From assembly GCF_021018805.1 (NCBI RefSeq), contig NC_086257.1, forward strand, positions 16,612,693 through 16,676,692: a stretch of DNA of 64,000 bases, read 5' to 3'. The DNA comes from Prinia subflava. Its lineage: Eukaryota; Chordata; Aves; Passeriformes; Cisticolidae. Shown one piece after another: positions 13,901-24,439 of the stretch. The notes beneath the pieces were generated by a model. That model did not search any database, had not been told where the DNA came from, and saw only the letters and a program-made list of their open reading frames with translations. Made by a program: the position numbers and the translations under genes. How positions within the stretch are numbered: the stretch's first letter is position 1; the number at the start of each line of letters is the position of its first letter.

Positions 13901-15758
13901 CACTTTACTCGTTCCCTACCTTTCAGTAGGGTTGTGTTCTGAAGAAAAAAGCTGTTCTGTACCAAGAAACCAGCAGTTGCAGAATATGAAGAGTCCTTGT
14001 ACTTTCTTCTAAATAGCAACATTTCCTTCTTGTTATCCCTAAAAATTAAGATTGTAGCAGAATAGCATAGCCCAAAGCAAATCTCTGGTTACACATGTAT
14101 CACTTTTGGGTTGAAGGGAGTTTAATTTCCTAATGTCTGTTGTGTGCTGATATAGACAGAATTGCAAAAACACATCCTTTGTGCGTGTGACACACAGTCT
14201 TGGAGATATTTCTAATAAATCAGTCTGTTTTACACCACTTAGATATTTGGTACTAAAACATAATATACTGAAAACTGCTCCTTGAAGCAGACGTCAGAGA
14301 ACCTAAGTGTTTTTGCCTCATTAGTAAGTAGTTGGCTTTGCCACTGAAAGGTTTACAGCTGTACTGGTATTTGAGCACTGAGCTGAAGAACAGTATTTTC
14401 TGATGGGATTCTTAAATACTCCCATGTAGAGTAACCCAGCTTCTCAAGTACATTTTTTTTCTAGCTGAAGTAGCAAACATTGAACTATTTTCTTAAAAAA
14501 CTTGGCTTTTTCCATTCAGGGAGGGAGATTTTTTTTTTAAGTAAGTTGTGTTTGAGATCTGAAACTATGATATATTTTCATTTGCAAGTGGATATTGCAT
14601 CTTTAATTGTATTCCTTTTGGACAGAATTGCAAATTTCCACAGTGACCAATGCAAACCTAGGGAAAATAATTTTGGATCTGTCATAAGTAATCAGAATTC
14701 TAGTCTGATGATTTTTGGTCCACTTTGGCCACCTTTTAATGTAATGGTAATTGAATTGTAAAAGGAAATTTAGGGGGCTTTAAAAAAAGTAATGTTTGAC
14801 CTAGGAATGCCTGTCAGGCAAATCTAAGTGTGTATTGAAGCTGCCTAAACTGATCTCTTACAGAGGGAGGCAAATTCCAAGTGCCCTGGATCTATTCATT
14901 GGTAATAACATAACTAATTTGAGTTGCTTTTTATGTCTAGTGCCTAATTTTTTTTTAAGTAAGACTATTACAGTTTTGGTTTGTCAGATAATCGCTGAAA
15001 GGAAAACACTGAGATTATAATGCAGTTTCACTGGATCCTGGTTGCTGAAGTGTGTTTTCACTGTAAGATAAGCTTATGAAGTACTGCCCAAGCTAACATA
15101 GTAAATCTTTCTCAGAAAACATGTCTTTGCCTAGGGTGGAAATATTGAATGGTCATTGGATAACCACTGCAGTAAAGGGGTCAGAATAATTCTTTTTTAG
15201 TTTGGTGTAATGCAAGGAGTTTCTTCCCACCTTCCCTGCACAAAATCCTGCTCCTCTCACAAGTTAACTCTCTTTTAGGGTTGCCTTCATGCCTCTGCCC
15301 TGCTGTGGGAGATGTTTGTATCTCCAGTTGAGATCTAGACCAGTCTCTAGTGGGGCCCTCTTGCTGCCCCCCTGCCCAGCTCTACTGGAGGGAGGAGGAT
15401 GTGTAATGAGGGAGAGGCACTGTCAGAGGTGTATTGAGGGAACTTGGGGACCATACTGCCATGGCAGATCATTGCTGCTGTGACTGAGGTTCCTGTGCAG
15501 TAATTTGACAATTGAACCAGGTGGACACTGGATCTGGGTCATTGTCCCGTCTGAGCTGAAGGATTTGTCACAGGGATTCCTCCTGGCTGCTGCTTTGCCG
15601 CTGTAGACCCTTGAACATTGGATGTAGCCCTGGTACCAACAGAATTTTAACTTAGCCCCTCCTTAGCTGCTCCTTTGGAAGTCATAGGGAAGTGTACATC
15701 TCTTAGCTCCAGGAGTACAGAGTTCCTCATGTCTCTTTTTCCCTGTCCTTTGTTTCAG

Positions 15759-15773
15759 GAGCATTCATCCTTA
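15759..15773 (+). other. DIS3L2: Candidate 15-nt in-frame microexon of DIS3L2
   Basis: A long pyrimidine tract ending TTTCAG (15731-15758) is followed by GAGCATTCATCCTTA and then a strong donor, GTAAGTGT, at 15774. The interval is exactly 15 nt. The flanking DIS3L2 exons join in phase 1 (G from 6374 plus GG from 18559). Inserting it gives GGA GCA TTC ATC CTT AGG, which keeps the frame and adds five residues (Ala-Phe-Ile-Leu-Arg) in the variable linker between cold-shock domains. It does not correspond to any part of human DIS3L2 I remember, so its use is an inference from splice-site quality and frame alone. The base before the donor is A, not the preferred G. Confidence 0.25.
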
Positions 15774-15848
15774 GTAAGTGTGTGTGATGGCATTTAAGAC
15801 ACTGAACTTGGTTAAAAAAGATAGGTAAGAAGAAGTAGATGGCTGGGA

Positions 15849-16046
15849 TTAGCTTCCTTTTTTCTTTCTGTTGGTGGAGTAGTTGTAGATTCCAGACCCT
15901 GCCTGCTGGAGTCTCTCATAATCCCAGATTTCTTTGGGGGCGATGCTGAAATTGGAGAGATCACTGAAGAAGACACTCTCCAGCCAGCCCAAGGCCCTCG
16001 TTTTATGCTGGCTGTGAAGGAAAAGGCAATTTCCATCATCTTCCAT
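15849..16046 (-). other. Antisense 65-codon coding-like ORF in DIS3L2 intron
   Basis: On the − strand an ATG at 16046 in a good context (CCCACCATGG) opens a 65-codon ORF ending TAA at 15849. The frame stays open upstream to about 16394. The predicted peptide includes the stretch APKEIWDYERLQQAGSGIYN and ends in NRKKKGS. By my count 40 of 65 third positions are G or C, above the impression of the surrounding intron, and many codons end in C. I recognise no family. I see no clear polyadenylation signal within several hundred bases past the stop. It could be a terminal exon or pseudogene fragment of an unknown antisense gene, or a chance ORF. Confidence 0.15.
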
Positions 16047-18558
16047 GGTGGGAATTTGGTTCTTTCTGACACTGGGTTCGCATGGGACTCCTCTTTTGGC
16101 AGGAAGGGGAGCAGTGCCCCAGCCCTGAATGTTCTTCATCCCAGGCCAAGGAAGGCCTGGCCACCCGTTTGCAGTTCTCGCTGTGACAGCTGCATCCTGG
16201 TGCTCCTGTGCTTTTGCATGTGTGCATGTGTTAGTTCCCCAGGACATCCCTGCTGGCTTCTTTTTGACTGAGAAAGCTGCTTCAGTGAAAGTTTCCAAGT
16301 GACTTTTCGGAGCGATGGGCGTTGGAAGGATAAGTGGAAAAAAGGCAGTGCTAACAAGGACATGTTCCTCACGTGACTCCGGCTGCTTTTTCATTCTTGC
16401 CTGCTGAACCTTGAGTCACTGCTGCTGTTCTGCTATGCTGGGAGAGCCGTGAATGCAGCTCTTGCTTTTTTCCTAAACATGTTTAGTTCTGGTTTCTCTT
16501 CCCACCAGTATGTGCTGTTCCTTGGGGAGAGTTCAGTCCAGTAAAGCCCTGGGCTTGTGGCAGGTGTGCGTGGAGGCATGGCCTTTGGAAGGCTCCCAAC
16601 TTCCCTTTGTCCTCTGCCCCATCCAGTTTTCCTTTGTTCCAGATCATCTTGTTCTTTGCCCAGGCTGTCTTTATGATTGGCACACCATAAACTGTTAACT
16701 GATCACTTGAAAATTTATAAGAAAACAAAATGACTCCTGGCTTTCATTCTTTGCTAAATGATTGCCTGGTATGACCTTGAGCTGGCAGAAACCTTAGAGG
16801 AGGTAAGCAAATGAAGTAACCTTGGTATCCCCCACTTTTTAACTGCTTACAATTATACAAGCAATTTTTTTCTGTACCTTGTTTGTCACCATGAAATTCT
16901 GGGTAGTTTTATCCTGTAATAATGCTGGTTTTGGCAAGTCTGAGTTCATTTCAATAGAAGTGAATCAGAAATGGTTTTTATGCTTTTATTGCTGGGGCTT
17001 TTTAAAGCAAAGTAGAATTTTATTTAAACCCCTGAATACCTGTTCGTTCTCTCTCAGCATTGCTATCAAGTCAATGAAGATAAAAGTAAAGTCACTTAGG
17101 AAAAAATCTCTGGGGAGAGGAAGAGCATATGAGAAGGCAAAGCTGAGGATAATTAGCAGCATATGAGAACCACAGTTTGTCATTAGAGCAAAGCCATCAT
17201 TGTCAAGTGACTGCTGGGGTAACATTGCCTGGAGGCAGTGCAGGCCCTCCATGGGGACACAGCCATCTGTGAACGTGCCCTGGTGATGGTGGGGCACAGC
17301 CAAACCCATGGGGAAGCTGCTGTGCCACTGTCCCCCCTTCCCGAGTGCCAGTCCTGACACCCGGCACTGCTCTGCTGCAGCCACCCCTCCATCGGTCACG
17401 TCACCAGCAGCCTTGTCCTGGGGCCCTGTGGGACAGACAGGCCTCATCTGGGGACCAGGGTCTGCGTGTCACCACAGTGCTTCTGCAGGCTTTCTCACCT
17501 GGGTCAGTGCTGTTGGCCTCCTGGAGTACACACCTCAGCAAAACGTTGCTTTATCTTGTGTCTTCTAAGAGAAGCAGTGACAGCTTCGTCCCTTGAAACT
17601 TGCAGTCAGTGCCACGGTCTCTCCTCAGGAAAGCAAGATTTCTTTTGAGCACTCTAGGCCTGATTTCAGCACATGTTCTCAAGATGGATGTGATTGCCAT
17701 ACAAATGGAAAAAGTTAGCCAGCTCCCGTGAGCCCTCCAGGCAAGTGCACGTGGATGCTTCCATCCCAAAAATTCTGACAGAGCAGTAACCACAGGCTGT
17801 CAGCAGGGATGCAGCTCTAGAACAGCCCAGTCCCAGCCTTCTCCATGGCAAAGATCACTTTGGATTTTAATGTTTGTGAATATTAAATGATAATGCTCCC
17901 AAACTCACATACTTGAATATTTGAAAATTTCAAACTAGAAAGTAGTTGACACTCAATTTTAATATTATCAGTATCTGGTCCACACATCTCAAGGGACAGA
18001 AGGTCTTGGTCAGATGTAGTGATTACTGCTATAAGATTTTTCATAAGCCTGGTCCACAGCTGAAGAGGGTCAACTTACTAGGTATGATTTCAGTTTCTTT
18101 TCAGTTTCTTTCAAAGATAAACACACATTTTATAACCCTGCATAATGTTTTTAAAGGAAATTAAATATTAAATGAATGTATGTAGGAGAGGACTGGTTAT
18201 GTAATGTTAATGACTTCAACTAAGAAATGTCACAAAATTCTTAGTCCTTAGTATTTAATAAACAGAACTTGTTTTCTATCACTTTTTCTATTGTGACTAA
18301 TACAGTCCTCCTTACAAAGTTATTTTGATTTTTGTTGTTTTTCAACACACCTTCATGGTAAGTGAACATGTATCTGCTATCTGTTGTAGTCCAGGGAAAT
18401 AATAATTACTTCCTGCTTGGCAATTTCAACACCTCAGAGATCTTTTTCCTTTCAAATAAATCTACTACGTGCATATTGTATTGTACTTTAGAGCAAAGGC
18501 CAGAGACAAATTTGTCATGAGAATGTGCTTCAGTAACAGTCCTGTGTGTTTGATGCAG

Positions 18559-18665
18559 GGAAGGCTGCTGGGGTCACTGGTGTGCACAGAACAAGGCAAG
18601 ATGATGGACCCAAGGTCAATGATCCCAGGCTTCTCCCAGATGAGTTTCTTCAAAGGACAGCCAAG
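18559..18665 (+). CDS. DIS3L2: DIS3L2 coding exon (linker before CSD2; ~human residues 201-234)
   Basis: A 107-nt exon found by looking for the missing link between the 6140 and 19858 exons. It starts in phase 1 (GG completing Gly with the G at 6374) after TTTGATGCAG and ends in phase 0 before the donor GTAAAT. Translation starts G-KAAGVTGVHRTRQDD and ends LLPDEFLQRTAK. Human DIS3L2 has the same-sized segment from Gly201, ending in SEKSLQRSAK. Only the last ~7 residues are clearly conserved. The rest is low-similarity linker, so this exon would be missed by homology search with a short query. Length, phase and position all match the vertebrate gene. The pyrimidine tract at its acceptor is weak, so inclusion may be regulated. 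Skipping would shift the frame. Confidence 0.88.
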
Positions 18666-19857
18666 GTAAATCCATGGAGAGTGACAAGTTAGCATGTGTG
18701 TGCTCCCAAAGGCTGAAGGAGACCAGCCCTGGCCTCCCAGTAGCCTCTATCTGTTGATCTTTGAGTCTCATTCTTCATTTCAGAGAGAGTAATTGTCTGA
18801 TCTGATAAAAATCAAGTGAGTTGTTATTTTTACCAGTTATCCTAGGTTAAATTCCATTTGTTTGTCATGCAAAATTACTTAGCAAGATTCAGGAAAAAGA
18901 TTGGATACTAATATGAGTGTCAAGATATCCAAAGTTGTCAGAATTAATTCTTACAGACTTTGGAAAGGCTGCTAGTACTGTTGGTTCAAGATTTGAGTCA
19001 ATCTCTGAATGTTAAGAGACCAGAAATGGGCTGCTGGGTCAGACTGGGTCAGGTCTCTTCCACGTCTTGTGCTTTCCCTTGCAGCCTCTGATTCTGGTCC
19101 TGTTGTTGGCTGAGCTGCTCTGGTCTCATCCAGTGTGGCAATTCCAGCACTCAGAATTGTGCAGAGGTGCAGCTCCTGAAACCTTCTGGAAGGACTCTTC
19201 TGTATAAGCTTAGGAAATCAGCTATAATGTTTCTGTTATCCAGTGATTTATTATGGTCTACAAAAATACAGCCTGGATGAACACCTCTCTGGAACAATTA
19301 TTTAGTGATATTGTAATTTATTATTCTTTTCAAAGCCATCTTGTATAAAGGTAAAATAACCCCTAACTTCAGAAAGCACAGAGAGAAGGAGAGAACTGCC
19401 AAATTCCCAACAGCACATCCTTTCCTGTGGTTAGCATTGGATCTGCCAGCGGCACCGTTTTTGGACTGGCCTGTTCTGTGCTGACTGTTGAAATCACAGG
19501 CCGAGAATACAAATGAAAGATTTTACAGGAGTTGCTTGTATTTTGTGGCTAATTCCCTGAATTTGGAAGCATCTGCTTCTTGTCTGGTTTTGTTCTGTAA
19601 TCAAGAAAATTGCTGTAGAGAGCTAGCACTTGGAAAGCACTTTATTCTTCTATAGCCATGAGCAAGATGGCAAGGAAAATACATTGTAAATAGGTACTCA
19701 GTTAAAAAATGCACACACAAGTATACACGCAGGGAAAACAAGACATAGGCCTTGCAACTTTTCCAGATACTCTGCCGAGCCTTTTGTGTATCCTTATTCT
19801 GCGAAATAAAGTAAGTTTCTCTGAAGGTATTAATTGTAGGAACTGTTGCCTCCCCAG
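18666..19857 (+). other. DIS3L2: DIS3L2 intron (~1.2 kb)
   Basis: The shortest intron here, from GTAAAT to TGTTGCCTCCCCAG. I see no repeat or gene in it. A second donor-like GTAAGTTT lies at about 19811, within 50 nt of the acceptor, with no partner exon. Confidence 0.9.
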
Positions 19858-20105
19858 GTGGTCTATATTTTGGAAAAGAAGCATTCTCGAGCAGCTACAG
19901 GTTTCATCAAACTTCTGGCTGACAGGAACAGCGAACTCTTCAAGAGGTGTGCCATGTTCTCACCTGTGGACCACAGAGTGCCCAGGGTCTATGTGCCCCT
20001 GGCTGATTGTCCTCCAGACTTTGTGACCAAGCCTGAGGCCTATTCACAGATGCTCTTCATCTGTCGCATCGTGGACTGGAAGGAAGACAGCAACTTTGCA
20101 TCAGG
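19858..20105 (+). CDS. DIS3L2: DIS3L2 coding exon (second cold-shock domain; ~human residues 235-317)
   Basis: A 248-nt exon, phase 0 at GTG GTC TAT (Val-Val-Tyr) after TGTTGCCTCCCCAG, ending in phase 2 (GG) before the donor GTATGT at 20106. The translation starts [16 protein letters not shown] and contains [15 protein letters not shown] and [18 protein letters not shown]. Nearly every position matches or conservatively replaces the human DIS3L2 segment. It encodes most of the second cold-shock domain, one of the OB-fold modules that funnels single-stranded RNA toward the nuclease channel. Human has an Arg-Lys-Tyr where this has Lys-Arg-Cys, a minor change. The frame continues into intron for about 11 codons before a stop, so an unspliced reading would truncate the protein here. 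Confidence 0.98.
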
Positions 20106-21906
20106 GTATGTGGCTGCCATCGGAAGTAGAGGTGACTGAGATTTCTAGTTTGAATTCTTGTTTTCATTTAGTTTGTTACAAAGAGTAGAGACAAATCTGT
20201 TAACAACCTGCTTGTCTTGTGTCCCTCTGGTGGATAAGTTATGTTGGGATGAAGGACAGCTCATTGCTAGTTAATCTCATAAATGTTAATTTCTTTTGAG
20301 TGCTTGCTTCAGTGCTGGTGCATCACAGCATTGATGAGTGCATGGTCTAGGGGGAACACACATCACACGTGCTCAGCCTGAGCAGCACAAGCACCATGGG
20401 GTGCTGGCAGCCTTTCTGTCTTTCCTCCCTGTGCAGAAGAGTAGTACACAGTGTACAGATATTTCCCTTCTGCCAGGGGAGGATCAGTGACTGTGAGGCT
20501 CATCTTTAGTTTGTATGCCTTTGCTGGTAAGAATTAGAAAGAAGTCACAGATTTTTGTGGTTTTAAAGTTGTATTGGTTCAAGGAGGAATAGTAGAAATC
20601 AAGAGAAGATTCATTTTCTCCTGAAGTATGTGAGAAGGATGTTGCACTCTGTGTGTTTCATCAGGCACTATAAAGTCATCACTGTCCAGAGTTCAAATTG
20701 CTGGCAGTGCTGTGAAGAAGGAAATTTTAAGGCAGCACTACACAAGTGGCCTGTGCTGGGCTGGCTCCAGATTGCAAGTTCATTTTGCCTCTCCATGAGG
20801 AAGACAGTGGTTTTCAGCATTTTCACTTTTTTCTTTGGAACCACTGTAGTGTGCCAAATTTCCACCTGGAGTGGCCACACTGTTTCTGTTGAATGGGTCT
20901 CAATAAGAAATGGAGGACATTGGTCAATCTATTAGTTTATTTTGAGAATACTTACTAGTCCTGGTTTAGTTGGTAATCCAGAGTAGGTAATTCTGTGGCC
21001 ACACTGTGGTCAGATTTTACAGGTGCATCTGGATGTAATCTGGAGCATGTGCAGTAGTGGGAGTTGTTCATAAAGTCCAACTTTTCTCCTCCCCTTGCAA
21101 AGCAGTTCTGATGGGGTAGCACAGCCCATGTGCAGTATCAGCACTGCAGGTTTGGGAGTTCTCAGCTCAAACTGCTGGTAAAGCTTAAAACATAGAGAAA
21201 ACTTCTAAGAGTAAGTGTGTTGGCACAGATCTATCAGTCTTAGGACTAAAAGTAAACTAAGCTGAGGTCCCCATTTCACAGAGTTCATCAGTTGTAGCTG
21301 TTTTGTGTGCCCAGTAATAGCAAGTTTCATGTGTGCTCCTTGAGAGCCACGTGAGCCATGAAGTCACTCAGTGTTTCCTAGATAAACTGCAGTGCATGAA
21401 CTGCAGTGGCCTCCCTTTGAGCCCCACTTAACTAGAGGCTGGCTGTGCTGTGAACTTCACTGAGAATAAGTTTCTTACTGGCAGAGATTTGCTTTGTCTT
21501 CTTTGACTCCAACTGAGAAAAGACTGGAGGGTGATTGTACTGCTTGGCTTCTTGTCATGAACAACCCCCTTTCAGCAGAAACAAGGGAAATTAGGAGGAT
21601 GGGCTAATATATTTTTTATTGGATAATATGTGTGTCTTTAGTCTGTACTTCTGACAATATTGGATATTTTCATCTGTCTGGTTTGATCGTTTCCAAGATG
21701 TAAAGGGTGTTGTCAGGAAAGAAAATGTCCATGACTGTGTTCATACATAGTCGTTTCCTCTTGGGAGCTGGTTGTACTTCAGTAAGTGGAGATGGGAGCA
21801 TAAAACCTTGGTGACCCCTTTTGTTTTTAGCCATAAATAATGCTTGTTTAAACACTGAAAGACAAGGAAACCTCTTGAAGGTCCCAAAAGATTCTGTTTG
21901 CTTTGG

Positions 21907-21930
21907 GCTCATTTATAAGCTCATTTATAA
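21907..21930. repeat. 12-nt tandem duplication
   Basis: GCTCATTTATAA occurs twice in direct, perfect, adjacent copies. It looks like a small recent slippage or duplication event. Confidence 0.9.
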
Positions 21931-21972
21931 GCCATTTTGCCTTGTTTATAACAAGTTGTGTTGCTGGTCATG

Positions 21973-21985
21973 CCCCCCCCCCCCC
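21973..21985. repeat. Poly-C homopolymer, 13 nt
   Basis: Thirteen consecutive C residues between TG and GAAGG. Such runs are unstable and prone to sequencing error, so the exact length is uncertain. Confidence 0.9.
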
Positions 21986-22499
21986 GAAGGAGAGAAGAGC
22001 AGGTGATCTGCAGCTCTTTATGTGCTTTGTTTTGTGAACAATTTTGTGCACCCCTTAGTTCTGTCCACAAAGTTCCTGATATGCCTTTGGCACCACCACC
22101 ACGGTTTTGAAGGTGTCTGGACAAAGAGCCTGTTGGTCATTGCCCTGCACTGTCTGCTGGAAGTGTGACAAGGGAAACTCCCTCCAGAGCTGGCAGTCAT
22201 GTGCCCTGGATGCCTTGGGTGTTTCCAGGTACTCTCCATCCTGCAGCTGAACTCTCCCAGACTGGTCATGCACCTTTCTTGGCTTTCCTTTTCCCTTGGG
22301 CAGTTCAGTGCCAGGTTTCCAAGCACAGTTAATGACACAGATTGATCTTCACAGTGACCACGTGTGGGTAGAGAAGTGAGATGGCCCTGCCAAGAGTTTG
22401 GTGGTGGCATTGGCTACCTGGGTGGTCACCTGCACTGGGGCAACCTGAGAGTCCCCGGAGGTCGCCTTGGGGAGGGGGGTGTGTTTCTGTGTCATGATT

Positions 22500-22524
22500 G
22501 CCACCTGGTGGTCACCAGCGTGGC
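22500..22524. repeat. Short inverted repeat, 11-bp arms
   Basis: GCCACCTGGTG, then GT, then CACCAG-C-GTGGC. The arms are complementary apart from one extra C in the right arm. The 2-nt centre is too tight for a simple RNA loop. It may be only a cruciform-capable palindrome. Confidence 0.7.
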
Positions 22525-23120
22525 ACTGTCCCCTCCAAAGGCCACCCTGTCACCCCGACTATGCTGGGAAGGAGTGAGGAGGAGCTCCTGGCTCCAGGTC
22601 ATGCTGGCTATGCCCTGAGTTGAGCTGCTGTGCTCCCTCCTGCATGTGAAGTGACTTTACCGTGGCAGTGAAATGCCAGGTAACTGCTTCAGGTATCAGG
22701 TAAAACAAGTGAGCTCCAAAACATTCTCCTTTTCCAGATAAATATTGCAAATGCTGCCATGTACCGATATTTTCCGGGGACCTTTTTCGGTGTTGGAGTC
22801 CAGGGTTGTTTGGAGTGTTAGTCCAGACATCTCTGCACTTTTGCAGATGGTTAAGGTGGATTTATTTTTCGTCCCCACATATGATGATGAATGAGACTAT
22901 TAAAAAACCCCGACTAATAGGAAAGCATGGAATCACTGACTCCCTCTGTGTCACTTTGGGCTTGTGGCCATTCTAGCTCAGGGTCTTAGATATTGGTCTG
23001 TCAAGGTGACATGATTTGTTCCAGCTTTTGCAATAAAATGAAATGTTGCAGGGTGTTATTTCACTTGCTGCTGTTTCCAAAGCCATTTGAGGGGCTTGAG
23101 TTCTTTTCATCTCTGGCATT

Positions 23121-23171
23121 TTATTTGGTGTTTGTTTGTTTGCTTATTTTGTTTTGTTTTGTTTTTGTTTT
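23121..23171. repeat. T/G-rich low-complexity tract
   Basis: Irregular TTTG/TTTTG repeats on the + strand with scattered C and A. This is simple sequence in the transcribed strand of the intron. Confidence 0.8.
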
Positions 23172-24292
23172 AAATTCCAAAGTGCATTTTATGTGAGGGG
23201 AAATAACCAGATATCTTGGGTAGTTCATTGTAAGGCTCAAGGGAAGGTCCAATCCTCTCAACAGAGCAGTGTAGTTCTGTTGAAAGAACACCTTTTTGCA
23301 GATGGGAGTGTCCCTCAGTAAAGCTTTGTTCCCTTGGCACAATTAATCACCGTGTGGGACGGCCCCATCCATGTTGGGAGCACCACGCTGCCCCTGTGCT
23401 CTGATGGGCACAGCCTGGCAGCAGAGGGAAGGCAGCTCTGTGATGTGGGGCAGGGCTGGACTGTGCTCTCAAGGTTCCTTGGCACAGCTCTGTGTCCCTC
23501 TGATGCTCAGCCCTGCTGCCCTTTCACCGTCTCCACTGGCACCTGTGGCCTTCCTCAAGCCTGTGCAGCTCTGCCTGTGAACCCTGGGCCCTGGGCAGTG
23601 GGAGCACCTAGGGGAGCTTCTTTGCTTCTTTGTCACCTCTTCTGTACAAGCCTTCTTAAGGGCTGCTGGCTTATGTGTGGGATGTTCTCCTACTGCTCCA
23701 TGTAGGATGACTGTGGACAAATCTGCTCCAGGAGAAACTGAGCAAGGATGTTAAGTTCCCAATGGAAGTTATTCACTCTAGTTTGGGAGCCTGCCTGGCT
23801 TTTCAAAGGAAACAAGCCTTATGTAATCCTGCTCTGTCTTTTTGGAGAGTTCTTATCATGTAACCTTTGAATATACTGGCCAGTTTCAGCTCAGTGGAGT
23901 TGAAATGGAGTGGAGAGAGCTCAGATGTTCCTAGAGGTGGGTGGCTGAAGAGATGTGGTGAGTGTCACCATGAGAGGGAAGATGGCAGCTTGAGGGTGGC
24001 TCTGCCCAGATGCAAATCCACAGCAGGTTAGACTCTGGTGAGTGGGCACTTTGGAGCAATTCAGTGATCCTGCAGCTATGGCTGATTTGGAGAAACACCC
24101 TGTTCTGCCCCAACCATGGCATGTTCCAGTCAGTGCACGCTACCACCGTGTCTGACATTAATCCAGGGGTATTCAAGGAATTCAAGGTGACACTCCCCCA
24201 TCAGCGTCACAGAGAAGAAATGTTTACATCTGTAACCATTGTAACATTTTTTTTACCTTTTGACATTTAAAAAAAAAAGAGATGCACGCAAG

Positions 24293-24325
24293 CCCAGGGT
24301 GTCACAGACGCCGTGACTCCCTGGG
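24293..24325. repeat. Hairpin-forming inverted repeat, 13-bp arms
   Basis: Left arm CCCAGGGTGTCAC (24293-24305), 7-nt spacer AGACGCC, right arm GTGACTCCCTGGG (24313-24325). Twelve of 13 positions pair. It lies just 3' of an A-rich run. The stem is too short for a typical microRNA precursor. Confidence 0.75.
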
Positions 24326-24439
24326 AGTGAATGTCTGAGTGCTGCTGGGCCCAGTGCCCCTGGTTGTTTATAAGCCTCTTGAACTATTCTTGTTACCCTT
24401 GGTGGCCGAGGAGCCCCAGGAATGATTCTGCAGCCTGGC

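Larger units (their letters stand above)
6375..18558 (+). other. DIS3L2: DIS3L2 intron (~12.2 kb)
   Basis: Bounded by donor GTGAGT at 6375 and acceptor TTTGATGCAG ending at 18558. Inside I recognise an (AT)n run near 9092, two diverged copies of one ~115-nt segment (9896 and 10837), a splice-flanked 15-nt candidate microexon (15759-15773), and a coding-like ORF on the opposite strand (15849-16046). Other ORFs, including those in the somewhat GC-richer 8.4-8.9, 13.0-13.8 and 16.0-17.6 kb regions, show no recognisable protein. I assign no genes to them. Confidence 0.85.

Noticed and set aside
22055..22273. − strand ORF with coding-like text (HDQSGRVQLQDGEYLETP)
   Set aside because: Starts from GTG, lies in a region open in several frames, and has only mild third-position GC bias; not enough to call a gene.
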